This document shows positions 53,666 to 61,696 of a stretch of 64,000 nucleotides of DNA, in pieces. The notes under the pieces are model-generated. The model did not search any database and was not told the DNA's origin. It was given only the letters and a program-made list of their open reading frames with translations. Origin of the DNA: Sphingomonas lycopersici (GTDB taxonomy: Bacteria; Pseudomonadota; Alphaproteobacteria; Sphingomonadales; Sphingomonadaceae); assembly GCF_026130605.1 (NCBI RefSeq), contig NZ_JANFAU010000014.1, positions 42,604 to 106,603 of the forward strand, in the 5' to 3' direction. The translations under genes were made by a program, and so were the position numbers. Position 1 is the first letter of the stretch. The number at the start of each line of letters is the position of its first letter.

Positions 53666-54580
53666 ATGGTGACGAGCGCCGAATCCATCGAGGTCGAGTT
53701 TGCGGGCCAGACGGTTCCGGTCCCGAAGGGCGGCTATTACGATCGATTCCGTTCGAACCCCGATCTGGACGAGGTTGCGCGTGATCCCGCCGCGGGCAAC
53801 ATCGACTGGTTCCGCCGCATCCCGAAGCAGAAGGTGCAGTCGCGGGCGGGCGCTGTCTGGGCGCCGAATTTCTACTATCGCAGCAGCAGCGTGCAATTGC
53901 TGATGCTCGCGCCGGTCGATCGGCTGCGCGCCATGCTGCCGATGCCGCTCGCGCCGCTTCGCGCATTGCCGAGGCACGGCCTCGTCGCGCTCACCTTCTT
54001 CTCCTATGCGGCGTGCGACAACGATCCTTATGACGAGGTATCGGTCGCGATCGTCGTCCCGACGCCGGGATCACGACTGCCCCATACCGCCGAGTTGCTG
54101 CGGCAGGCGCGACGCCGCGCCTTCCACGCCCATGTGCTCGCGCTGCCGGTGACGACCGAGATTGCGCGCGTGCGCGGCGTCTTCGGTTATCAACTTCCCA
54201 AGTGGCGGACGGGGATCGAGGTCGATCTTGGCGGCGCGGTCCACGCGTCGATCACGACGACCGATGGTTCTCTTGATCTGACGCTGACCGCGCCGTTGCC
54301 CGGCTTCACCGACGTGACGTCGCAATCGCATATGGGCAGCAGCACGATGGTGCATCAGGTCGATGGGCGCTGGCATACCACCACCGTCCAGTCGAACACC
54401 CTGTCCTTCGCCCAGCGCCTGTTCCCGCGCGACGTGACGCTCGTTCGGCATGGCGGCCCGATGAGCGACCTGCTCGACGGGCTCGGCGCGTCGACGGTGC
54501 TGCGGCTCGACGTCGTGCGCGACGCGCAACTCGTCCTCAATATGCCGGTGCCGCTCAACGCGCGTGGGTTCCCGACCTGA
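53666..54580 (+). CDS. Acetoacetate decarboxylase-family protein (second)
   Basis: 304 residues. The C-terminal 230 residues carry the ADC-like fold: NFYYRSSSVQLLMLAPVDRL, VALTFFSYAACDNDPYDEVS and the GVFGYQLPKW motif with Lys where the Schiff-base Lys is expected. The N-terminal 60 residues (with GYYDRFRSNPDLDEVARDPAAGN) are an extra element not in simple ADC enzymes. It is 36 residues longer than the ADC-like protein at 46.75 kb and not closely similar to it by eye. It lies between the OYE and alpha/beta hydrolase genes in the probable MerR-controlled operon. Activity unknown. Confidence 0.82.
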   Translation: MVTSAESIEVEFAGQTVPVPKGGYYDRFRSNPDLDEVARDPAAGNIDWFRRIPKQKVQSRAGAVWAPNFYYRSSSVQLLMLAPVDRLRAMLPMPLAPLRALPRHGLVALTFFSYAACDNDPYDEVSVAIVVPTPGSRLPHTAELLRQARRRAFHAHVLALPVTTEIARVRGVFGYQLPKWRTGIEVDLGGAVHASITTTDGSLDLTLTAPLPGFTDVTSQSHMGSSTMVHQVDGRWHTTTVQSNTLSFAQRLFPRDVTLVRHGGPMSDLLDGLGASTVLRLDVVRDAQLVLNMPVPLNARGFPT

Positions 54581-54642
54581 CCCCGCGTCGCGCGCCGTCG
54601 CCGCGCGTTAATGCCTGACCAGTCGACCAGAGGAGACGTGAC

Positions 54643-55479
54643 ATGCCGTTCGTGAAGACCAGCGATGGGACCGAGATCTTCTACAAAGACTGGGGGCCGA
54701 AGGATGCCCAGCCGATCCATTTCCACCACGGCTGGCCGCTCAGCGCCGACGATTGGGACGCGCAACTGTTGTTTTTCCTCGGTGAAGGTTATCGCGTGAT
54801 CGCGCACGACCGCCGCGGCCATGGCCGTTCGACGCAGGTGAGCGGCGGGCACGACATGGACCATTACGCCGCCGACGCCTCGGCGGTGGTCGAGGCGCTC
54901 GATCTCCGCAACGTCGTTCACGTCGGCCACTCGACCGGCGGCGGGCAGGTCGCGCGTTATGTCGCGCGGCACGGGCAGCCGCAGGGGCGGGTCGCGAAGG
55001 CGGTGCTCATCGCGTCGGTTCCGCCGCTGATGGTGAAAACCGACGCCAATCCAGATGGCGTGCCGATCGAGATATTCGACGATTTCCGCAAGCAGCTCGC
55101 CGCGGACCGTACGCAATTCTACCTCGATGTGCCGTCAGGCCCGTTCTACGGCTTCAACCGGCTGCTGACCAAATCGTCGGACGCGATCATCCAGAATTGG
55201 TGGCGGCAGGGCATGATGGGCGGCGCCAACGCGCATTATGAAGGGATCAAGGCCTTTTCGGAAACCGATCAGACCGCCGATCTGCAGGCGATCACCGTGC
55301 CGGTGCTGGTCATCCAGGGCGACGACGACCAGGTCGTCCCTTACAAGAACGCCGCGCTCAAGCAGGATGAATTGCTGCGGGACAGCACCCTGAAGATCTA
55401 TTCCGGTGCGCCGCACGGGATGCATACCACCCATGCCCAAGAGGTGAATGCCGACATCCTCGCGTTCATCCGACAGTAA
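54643..55479 (+). CDS. Alpha/beta hydrolase, cofactor-free chloroperoxidase/haloperoxidase-like
   Basis: 278 residues, close to the BPO/CPO haloperoxidase-esterase subfamily. N-terminal MPFVKTSDGTEIFYKDWGPK, oxyanion HHGWPLSADDWD, nucleophile Ser in GHSTGG (VVHVGHSTGGGQVARYVARH), Asp in QGDDDQVVPYKN and His in GAPHGMHTTHA. Members hydrolyse esters and perhydrolyse acids; in catabolic loci they can cleave lactones or acyl intermediates. AGAGGAGA precedes the ATG. Last gene of the MerR-side set; convergent with the SDR of the meta-cleavage operon. Confidence 0.9.
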   Translation: MPFVKTSDGTEIFYKDWGPKDAQPIHFHHGWPLSADDWDAQLLFFLGEGYRVIAHDRRGHGRSTQVSGGHDMDHYAADASAVVEALDLRNVVHVGHSTGGGQVARYVARHGQPQGRVAKAVLIASVPPLMVKTDANPDGVPIEIFDDFRKQLAADRTQFYLDVPSGPFYGFNRLLTKSSDAIIQNWWRQGMMGGANAHYEGIKAFSETDQTADLQAITVPVLVIQGDDDQVVPYKNAALKQDELLRDSTLKIYSGAPHGMHTTHAQEVNADILAFIRQ

Positions 55480-55505
55480 CGGCCATGTTGCGCCCGTCGC
55501 CGTGG

Positions 55506-56237
55506 TTAGGATCGACCGGCGATCCGCCCGGTAAAGGAGGGGGCAATTCTCAACATCATGGGAAGCGCACGCGTCGCTCCCATCAGCGCCAGAGGCCTCT
55601 TGCGACGCAAAGCCTCCAGCGTGGCGGCCGCGACGGCCTCGGGGGCGACCTTGCGCGCAGCGCTATGCGTCGTCGCAGGCGTGTCAACGGTCGGCGGCAA
55701 TACTTCGAGCACCTGCGTCGCGCTTCCATCGAACTGCCTGCGCAACCCTTCGGCAAAACCGTGCAGACCCGCTTTTGCGGCGCCATAGGTCGGCGCCCGT
55801 TTGGGCGACACGAGTGCGAACCCCGAGGTCACGAAGATGATGGCCGAGAGCGGGCCATATAGCGCGAGCGCCGCGGCAGTCAGTTGGATCGGCGCCACGA
55901 AGTTGAGCGCGAATTCGTCCTCAAGCGCCGCCGGTCCCGGAGGCGCGGCGACGAAATCGCGCTCGACCAGTCCGCCGGCGTTATTCACCAGGATATCCAG
56001 CCCGCCGAAGGCGTCGCCGATCTGGTCGAGCATCCGCGCCTGCGCAGCGGTGTCGGTGACGTCGGCTTTGATCGCGAGAGCATCCGGTCTTGCTGACGAA
56101 AATTCGCGCAGCGCATCGTCCGAGCGCGCGCAGACCGCCACCCGCGCATCGACGGCGCGGAAGGCGTCGGCCAAGGCCAATCCGATCCCGGAGGTCCCGC
56201 CGGTGATCAGGACACGCTTGCCGCTGAATTCACTCAT
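55506..56237 (-). CDS. SDR-family oxidoreductase (last gene of meta-cleavage operon)
   Basis: 243 residues. ITGGTSGIG at 11-19, NNAG, and the YxxxK motif as YGAAK with the Ser in VTSGFALVS. Nearest general type is DltE-like SDRs. Start ATG overlaps the FAD-monooxygenase stop by 4 nt (ATGA), so it is in the operon. Its role in the pathway would be a dehydrogenation or reduction step of an alcohol or aldehyde intermediate; the exact step is open. Confidence 0.9.
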   Translation of the reverse strand: MSEFSGKRVLITGGTSGIGLALADAFRAVDARVAVCARSDDALREFSSARPDALAIKADVTDTAAQARMLDQIGDAFGGLDILVNNAGGLVERDFVAAPPGPAALEDEFALNFVAPIQLTAAALALYGPLSAIIFVTSGFALVSPKRAPTYGAAKAGLHGFAEGLRRQFDGSATQVLEVLPPTVDTPATTHSAARKVAPEAVAAATLEALRRKRPLALMGATRALPMMLRIAPSFTGRIAGRS

Positions 56238-57727
56238 ATTCGGATGTCCTCTCGGGCTGCGGCGACAGGATCGCCAAGCGCGGCCGGGCGGAGGCGGGTC
56301 GCCTCTTCCCATGCGGCGCGCAGATCACGGGGATCGCCGGTGCCGAATACATAACGGTCGGGGCGGACGAGCACGGCGTCGGATTGGCGATCGTCGAGCC
56401 AGCGTTCGATCGCCGGGGCGAACGGCCGGATAGGCGCGGCGGAGAGCATATCGCGGGAAAGTAGCCAGCATCCGGCGCCCAGCACGTCGTCGAGGCGGGT
56501 TCCGTCAGGCGCGACCGGCTGCGGGAAATAGCTGCCCGCCGCGTTGCTTTCCGCGATGATCAAGCCTTCCATGATCGTCGGATAGCCGGACGGTCGGTTG
56601 GGCTGCTTGCCCAGGATACGCGCGATCCCGATCTTGAGGTCGCGTGCCAGCGCCCCCCACCGGTTGGTCGTGCACACCATCCGGCCCATCATGATTGCCA
56701 TATCGATCGTCGCGCGCAGATTGCGCGCGCGCTCTGGTTGATAGCTGTCGAGCAACGCGTCGGGCGCGCCGTCCTTGACCACCGCCGCGAGCTTCCAGGC
56801 GAGATTGGCGGCGTCGCGCAAGCCCGAGCACATGCCTTGTCCGGCAAAGGGGGGCGTCTGATGCGCGGCGTCGCCCGCGAGCAGCACGTTCCCGGCGCGC
56901 CAGCGATCGGCGATCCGCGCCCGGAACGTGTAGACCGCCTTGCGTTCGATCCGCACCGCGCCTTTCACGTCCCACGGGTCGAGCAATGTCGCGACGAAGG
57001 CGTCGTCGCTGACCTGTTCCGCGGTCTCGCCCTTGAGGATCATGAATTCCCAGCGGTGACGGCCCTCGCCCATCAGGACACAGGTGGTCGGCCGCTTCGG
57101 ATCGCAGATCTGCAGGTTCGCCGCCGGCAGTCTCGTTTCGTCATCGACCAGGACGTCGACGACGAGCCAGGGTTCTTCGAACTGGAGATCGTCGAACGCG
57201 ATGCCGGCGGCGGTACGCACCGGCGATCGCGCGCCGTCCGCGCCGATCAGGAATCGGCTGCGGATGGTCTTCGGCCCCTCGGGCGTCCCAATCCGGGTCG
57301 TCACGCCGTCGCCGTCGTCGACGAACGATCCGACCTCCCAGCCGTGGTTGAGCACCGCGTCCGGATATCGTTGCAGCGAACGGCGCAGTGCTGCTTCCAC
57401 CGAGGGCTGGTGGATCATGTTCGCGCTGGGCCATCCGCCCGGGCCGATCCGATCCACGCCATCGAAGCGGAGCAGGAGCTTGCCCCGGCTGTTGAGGAAA
57501 TCGTAGCGCGCGACGCGGCGGCTGGTCGCGAAAACGTCTTCGGCCGCGCCCGCCTCCTGCAGGATGCGCATTCCTTCGTGGTCGATATGCGCCGCGCGCG
57601 GCAGCGGATAGGGCGCCGCTTCCTTTTCGGCGACGATGACCTTGAGGCCGCGGCGCGCCAGCAGAATGGCGAGCGTCAGCCCGGTCGGCCCGCCGCCGGC
57701 GATCAGGACGTCGCAATCCTGTTCCAC
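56234..57727 (-). CDS. FAD-dependent aromatic monooxygenase (MhpA-like)
   Basis: 497 residues, class A flavoprotein hydroxylase. FAD-binding GGGPTGLTLAILLARRG at the N-terminus, the IGADGARSPVRTAAGI DG motif, and the second FAD motif LLAGDAAHQTPPFAGQGMCSG are all intact. Family members add oxygen to phenolic rings using NAD(P)H, as in 3-(3-hydroxyphenyl)propionate hydroxylase. The GTG is used as start since it follows AGAGGG at proper spacing and lies just after the preceding stop; a TTG 18 nt further is in frame but overlaps that gene. It would supply the catechol-type substrate for the extradiol dioxygenase of this operon. Confidence 0.92.
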   Translation of the reverse strand: MEQDCDVLIAGGGPTGLTLAILLARRGLKVIVAEKEAAPYPLPRAAHIDHEGMRILQEAGAAEDVFATSRRVARYDFLNSRGKLLLRFDGVDRIGPGGWPSANMIHQPSVEAALRRSLQRYPDAVLNHGWEVGSFVDDGDGVTTRIGTPEGPKTIRSRFLIGADGARSPVRTAAGIAFDDLQFEEPWLVVDVLVDDETRLPAANLQICDPKRPTTCVLMGEGRHRWEFMILKGETAEQVSDDAFVATLLDPWDVKGAVRIERKAVYTFRARIADRWRAGNVLLAGDAAHQTPPFAGQGMCSGLRDAANLAWKLAAVVKDGAPDALLDSYQPERARNLRATIDMAIMMGRMVCTTNRWGALARDLKIGIARILGKQPNRPSGYPTIMEGLIIAESNAAGSYFPQPVAPDGTRLDDVLGAGCWLLSRDMLSAAPIRPFAPAIERWLDDRQSDAVLVRPDRYVFGTGDPRDLRAAWEEATRLRPAALGDPVAAAREDIRI

Positions 57728-57731
57728 GGGC

Positions 57732-58571
57732 TCAGCCCTCTGCAATCATGGTTGCTTCGATATGGCCGAGGCCGTCGATCTCGCAGCGCACGACATCACC
57801 AGCCTTGAGGAATTGGCGCGGGTCCATCGCCGCGCCGACCCCGCCTGGCGTTCCGGTGAAGATGCAGTCGCCGGGCTCGAGCGTCATCGCCGTCGAGAGG
57901 TGCTCGATCTGCTGCCAGATGTCGAAGACGAGGTGGCGCGTATTCGACTCCTGCCGCTTCTCGCCATTGACGAAGCAGCGCAAATCGAGCGCGTGGGGAT
58001 CGGGCACCTCATCGGCAGTCACGATCCACGGCCCCATCGGGGCATGGGTGTCGAAGCTCTTGCCCAGCGACCATTGCGGGCCGGCGTGCTGCCACAGGCG
58101 CTCGGTGACGTCGTTGCCCACACAATAACCGAAGAGCGCCGCCGGCGCGTCGGCGGCCGCGACATGCTTGCCGCCTTTGCCGACGATCGCCACCAGCTCG
58201 ACCTCATAATCGTTGGTCATCGTGCCGCGCGCGATCTCGATATCGTCGAAGGGGCCGTTGACGCTGGTCTGTGCCTTGGTGAACCAGACCTGCCGCTGCG
58301 GCGTCTCCATCTTCGATTCCGCGATGTGATCGGCATAGTTGAGCCCGATCGCCCAGATCTTCCCGGGGCGTTGTATCGGCGCCTCCAGCTTGACCGACGC
58401 GAGCGGCACGCCGCCGCCGGCCGTGGCCTTGGCCTCCAGCGCCGGCTTGTGGCGATCCCAGTCACGGATCAGGTCGATCATCGTGCCGTCGATGCCGGTG
58501 GCGACGATGCTGTCGCCGACCACGATCCCCGTCTGCGTGCGACCATCGGCTGTATAAGTGGCGAGTTTCAT
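57732..58571 (-). CDS. Fumarylacetoacetate hydrolase-family enzyme
   Basis: 279 residues of the FAH superfamily. Metal-binding and family marks: GLNYADHIAES, then PPNDY-like TMTNDYEVELVAIVGKGGKH, GYCVGNDVTERLWQ, SFDTHAPMGPWIV and IFTGTPGGVGAAMDP. Members hydrolyse C-C bonds in acyl pyruvates (such as maleylpyruvate or meta-cleavage products) or decarboxylate 4-oxalocrotonate-like compounds. Start ATG overlaps the dioxygenase stop (ATGA). Fits directly after ring cleavage in a meta-type pathway. Confidence 0.93.
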   Translation of the reverse strand: MKLATYTADGRTQTGIVVGDSIVATGIDGTMIDLIRDWDRHKPALEAKATAGGGVPLASVKLEAPIQRPGKIWAIGLNYADHIAESKMETPQRQVWFTKAQTSVNGPFDDIEIARGTMTNDYEVELVAIVGKGGKHVAAADAPAALFGYCVGNDVTERLWQHAGPQWSLGKSFDTHAPMGPWIVTADEVPDPHALDLRCFVNGEKRQESNTRHLVFDIWQQIEHLSTAMTLEPGDCIFTGTPGGVGAAMDPRQFLKAGDVVRCEIDGLGHIEATMIAEG

Positions 58572-59587
58572 GCGGTATTTTCCTTGGACTTGCGGCGGAA
58601 CAGGGACTTCACCCGGATCTGCGCCGCGGTGACGAAGGCGATGAGGCCCGGGGGCGGGGGGCGTTTGCCGGCAAACAGCGGATGCGGCGCGCCCCATTGC
58701 ACGTTGAGCAAAGCGCTCATCGGCTGCTTCTGCGGCGGATCGGCAGCGGTGAAGAGATCGCCGTCGGTCCAATGCTCGAGCTCGTTACCGAACGGGTCCT
58801 TCCAATAGTCGAACACCTGGCTGCCCATGATGTGCCGGCCCACGCCCCAGGCCTGGTTGCGCTTCTTCGACCTGAGATATTGGTGGCCGAGCATCAGGTC
58901 GTCGAAGTTCGCGACCTCGAATGCCGCGTGGAGCAGGCCGAGCTCGCCGGGAAGCTGCGCGAGGAATAAAGTGTGGTGATCGGCCGGCTTGTCGCCCCGG
59001 TCGCAGCGCATGAAGGCGCCGAGCGGCACCCCTTTGGCGGCCTCGACCTCGTCTGACGTCAGGAAGCCGAACCGCTCCTTGTACCAGCGCTCCGAGGTGC
59101 GGAAGTCGCGGACCTTGAGCACCGCATGGCCGATGCGGCGCACATGCGCAGGCGCCGCTTCGAGCCGCACCGTCGACCGAAAGCGCGGCCTCGAGGCGGC
59201 GCTGTTCCGCGCCGGCTCGGCCGGCAGATCGGCCGGCGCAACCTTGTTCTGCCCTGCGACCACCTCGACGCGATAGCCGTCCGGATCGGTCAGCCGCACG
59301 ATCTTGCCGCCACCCGGCTCGTCGAGATCGGCGACGTCGACCCCTTCGAATGCGGCGAGGGTTTCGAGATCGGCGACGGTTTCGGCCCTGAGCCCGACCG
59401 CGAGGAACCTGGCCTCGCCAGCTTCGGTCGCGTGGACGAACGGCCGTCCATCGCCGCCTTTGCCGTAAAGCCGGCCGCCGGCCTCGAAGACGCTCAGCCC
59501 GAAATCCTCGAGGAACGCGCGCATGGCCGTCAGGTCCGGCGCGGCGAAGCGGACGTGGGCGATGTCCTCGATCTTGATGACTGACAC
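58568..59587 (-). CDS. Extradiol dioxygenase, two-domain VOC (BphC/type I) family
   Basis: 339 residues with two VOC modules. The first (residues about 8-125, IEDIAHVRFAAPD onward) is degenerate as usual. The second holds the iron site: His in RIGHAVLKVRD, His in LLHAAFEV, and Glu in NELEHW; the HH of ADHHTLFL lies in the active-site strand. Type I extradiol dioxygenases open catechol rings next to the hydroxyls. First gene of a four-gene operon. GTG start chosen at the beginning of the conserved region; the longer frame crosses the regulatory gap. Likely repressed by the TetR protein divergently encoded. Confidence 0.9.
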   Translation of the reverse strand: MSVIKIEDIAHVRFAAPDLTAMRAFLEDFGLSVFEAGGRLYGKGGDGRPFVHATEAGEARFLAVGLRAETVADLETLAAFEGVDVADLDEPGGGKIVRLTDPDGYRVEVVAGQNKVAPADLPAEPARNSAASRPRFRSTVRLEAAPAHVRRIGHAVLKVRDFRTSERWYKERFGFLTSDEVEAAKGVPLGAFMRCDRGDKPADHHTLFLAQLPGELGLLHAAFEVANFDDLMLGHQYLRSKKRNQAWGVGRHIMGSQVFDYWKDPFGNELEHWTDGDLFTAADPPQKQPMSALLNVQWGAPHPLFAGKRPPPPGLIAFVTAAQIRVKSLFRRKSKENTA

Positions 59588-59606
59588 GGCTCGACTCGCG
59601 AGATAG

Positions 59607-59649
59607 TTGACTATTTGGTCATTTAACTTGCAATTGACCAGATAGTCAA
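59607..59649. promoter_or_regulatory. Paired operator between meta-cleavage operon and tetR
   Basis: TTGACTATTTGGTCA at 59607 and TTGACCAGATAGTCAA at 59634 are inverted copies of one another with one mismatch; each is itself a rough TGAC...GTCA palindrome. The spacing between their starts is 27 nt. Located between the divergent dioxygenase and TetR starts; suitable for two TetR dimers. Confidence 0.75.
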
Positions 59650-59662
59650 GTAGGGGAAGCGC

Positions 59663-60295
59663 ATGCTCGACCTGCCCGAATTGTCGCCCCGTGCCGCCCG
59701 GACCCGCGCCGCCCTCGTTGCGGCCGGATTCGACCTGCTCGCCGCAAAGCCGATCGACGCTATTCCGATCGACGAGGTGGTGGCGACGGCGGGGGTCGCG
59801 AAAGGAAGCTTCTTCAACCATTTCGCCGACAAGCAGGCGTTTGCGGCGGCGCTCGCCACCGAAGTTCGGCTCGAGCTGGAAGGGCAGGTCGGCCGCGCCA
59901 ACGACGGCATAGTCGATCCGATCGAGCGTATCGCCGGCGGGATGCGGGTCTGCGCGACCTTCGCCATCGACAATCCCAAGCGCACCGCGGTGCTCCTACG
60001 CAGCGCGGGGAGCGTGACCGACCGCAAACACCCGCTCAACAAGGGCGTCGCCGACGATTTCGACGAGGCCGCAAGGCTGGGGCTCATCGGGGCCGCGGCC
60101 AGGGGGAGCGGCGTCCTTTACTGGCTCGGCCTCTGCCAGGCGCTCATGGCGCATCTGGTGGAACCGAAGCGCGACCCCGCCGAGGCGCAAGCGCGCATCA
60201 CGGAAATGCTGGTGCTTGGTCTGACCGGTCTCGGAATCGACAGGCATCGGGCGGAAGCGGTGGCAGCACGATGCGGGCACTGCTCGCGTCGGTGA
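59663..60295 (+). CDS. TetR-family transcriptional regulator
   Basis: 210 residues. HTH region: AARTRAALVAAGFDLLAAKP then IDAIPIDEVVATAGVAKGSF and FNHFADKQAF. The C-terminal ligand-binding domain follows. TAGGGGAAG precedes the ATG. It is divergent from the meta-cleavage operon with paired operators in the gap, so it is the obvious repressor of that operon and of itself; the inducer would be a pathway metabolite. Confidence 0.9.
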   Translation: MLDLPELSPRAARTRAALVAAGFDLLAAKPIDAIPIDEVVATAGVAKGSFFNHFADKQAFAAALATEVRLELEGQVGRANDGIVDPIERIAGGMRVCATFAIDNPKRTAVLLRSAGSVTDRKHPLNKGVADDFDEAARLGLIGAAARGSGVLYWLGLCQALMAHLVEPKRDPAEAQARITEMLVLGLTGLGIDRHRAEAVAARCGHCSRR

Positions 60296-60387
60296 AATCG
60301 TTCGAGGCGGGCGAGCCGGTCCGCGCGATGAACAACCTGCTGCGCGGGCTGTCATCGCTGCCGGTCACCGTCACCGCGGGCGTTTGA
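60271..60387 (+). pseudogene. Short coding remnant after tetR
   Basis: A 38-codon frame whose start lies inside the end of the tetR gene; the peptide ends RGLSSLPVTVTAGV. Its TGA overlaps the ATG of the next short frame (TGATG). The peptide is regular but matches nothing I know. Best read as a gene remnant or a small coupled gene. Confidence 0.25.
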
Positions 60388-60545
60388 TGGAGCCCGTTGC
60401 CAAATGGCCGCCGGTCGAGCAGGACAATGAATTCCACCACAAATACGATGCGGCTTCCGCATTGGACCGCTGCTTTCGGTTCCCGCTGCGAATGGCAGGC
60501 TGGCGCGCCCGGAACGATTCGAACGTCCGACCCTCAGATTCGTAG
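60387..60545 (+). pseudogene. Short coding remnant overlapping tRNA-Arg (antisense)
   Basis: 52 codons beginning MEPVAKWPPVEQDNEFHHKY. The last 15 codons lie antisense to tRNA-Arg, so a true protein is unlikely to end there; the first 37 codons may be the remains of a gene cut by the tRNA side. Family not recognised. Confidence 0.25.
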
Positions 60546-60577
60546 TCTGATGCTCTATCCAGCTGAGCTACGGGCGC
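60501..60577 (-). tRNA. tRNA-Arg(ACG)
   Basis: On the minus strand: acceptor GCGCCCG pairs with CGGGCGC, then G and an encoded CCA. D-arm AGCTCAGCTGGATAGAGC, anticodon stem CAGA/TCTG with loop CTACGAA (anticodon ACG, read as inosine-CG for CGU/CGC/CGA), and T-loop GTTCGAATC. All arms are canonical. Confidence 0.96.
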
Positions 60578-60703
60578 TTGGGAGGCAGGCGCCTAGCTTG
60601 CCCGGGAGTCCGGCACAAGAGACTTCGTAACGGGCAAGAGGTTTCTCGTGCCACTCTTTCCGATAACGAATTTGCTTTCGTTCAAATCAGTCGGCCGCCT
60701 GCG

Positions 60704-61627
60704 TCATCGCAGGTTTTCGATCAGGAAATCGACGAACACCCGCACCCGTGCCGGAATGTTCGCGCCGCCGACGAAAACGGCATGGATCAGTTCGACGTCG
60801 CCGGGATTGAACGGTTCGAGCAGCGGGACGAGCGCGCCGCTCGCCAGTTCCGCCGCAACGCTGAACGCGCCGACCCGCGTGATGCCCACACCGTTCGCCG
60901 CCAATTGCCCGAGCGTCTCACCGTTGTTGGCCTCGATATTGCCCTTCACACAGAGCGAGAATTCCTGGCCATCCCGGCGAAACGGCCATGTCGGCTCGGC
61001 GCGTCGAAAATTGAAGTTAAGGCAATTGTGGCCGTGCAAATCCTCCGGCGCGTGCGGTGTGCCGTGACGCGCGAGATAGTCGGGCGAGGCGACGATCACT
61101 CTCCCAGTCTCGCCGATCTTGCGCGCAGTTAACATGCTGTCGGCGAGCGGCCCGAAGCGAATGGCGACATCGGCCTGGCCGGCCGCCACGTCGACCAGCG
61201 TATCGGTCAGCGCAATATCCACGAGAATGTGCGGATATCGCCGCGCAAATTTGCCAAGGAGCGGGACGATACACAGCCGGCCATGCGACAGCGCCGCGCT
61301 CACGCGCAGTCGCCCGCGCGGCGCGCCCTGATCGGCGATTTCCCGCTCGGCATCGTCGAGGTCGGCAATGATGCGCCGAGCCGCCTGAAGATAGGCTTGC
61401 CCCTCCGCGGTTAGCGTCAGCGTGCGGGTGGACCGCAGCAAGAGGCGGACGCCAAGCCGCGCCTCGATGCGATCGATCGTCCGGCTGACCGCCGACGGCG
61501 TGAGATCGAGCAATCGGCCGGCCGCCGAAAAACTGCCGGCATCGACCACCGTCGCAAAAATTTCGAGCGACCGGGCGCGATCCGCGCCGCCGGCTGTCTT
61601 TGCGTCCAAATCAAAAATCCTTCGCAT
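60704..61627 (-). CDS. LysR-family transcriptional regulator
   Basis: 307 residues. Winged HTH: LEIFATVVDAGSFSAAGRLL, then DLTPSAVSRTIDRIEARLGV and RLLLRSTRTLTLTAEGQAYL. Effector-binding domain from GRLRVSAALSHGRLCIVPLL. Divergent from the aldo/keto reductase gene with 69 nt between starts, the usual arrangement for a LysR protein controlling its neighbour. No signal for the effector. No clear T-N11-A box was picked out in the short gap. Confidence 0.92.
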   Translation of the reverse strand: MRRIFDLDAKTAGGADRARSLEIFATVVDAGSFSAAGRLLDLTPSAVSRTIDRIEARLGVRLLLRSTRTLTLTAEGQAYLQAARRIIADLDDAEREIADQGAPRGRLRVSAALSHGRLCIVPLLGKFARRYPHILVDIALTDTLVDVAAGQADVAIRFGPLADSMLTARKIGETGRVIVASPDYLARHGTPHAPEDLHGHNCLNFNFRRAEPTWPFRRDGQEFSLCVKGNIEANNGETLGQLAANGVGITRVGAFSVAAELASGALVPLLEPFNPGDVELIHAVFVGGANIPARVRVFVDFLIENLR

Positions 61628-61696
61628 CCGCAGGCGCTACCGCGCGCAACACCCTTCTTCCATTTATGCGTCGGCATATCATCGAGAGGCATCCTC

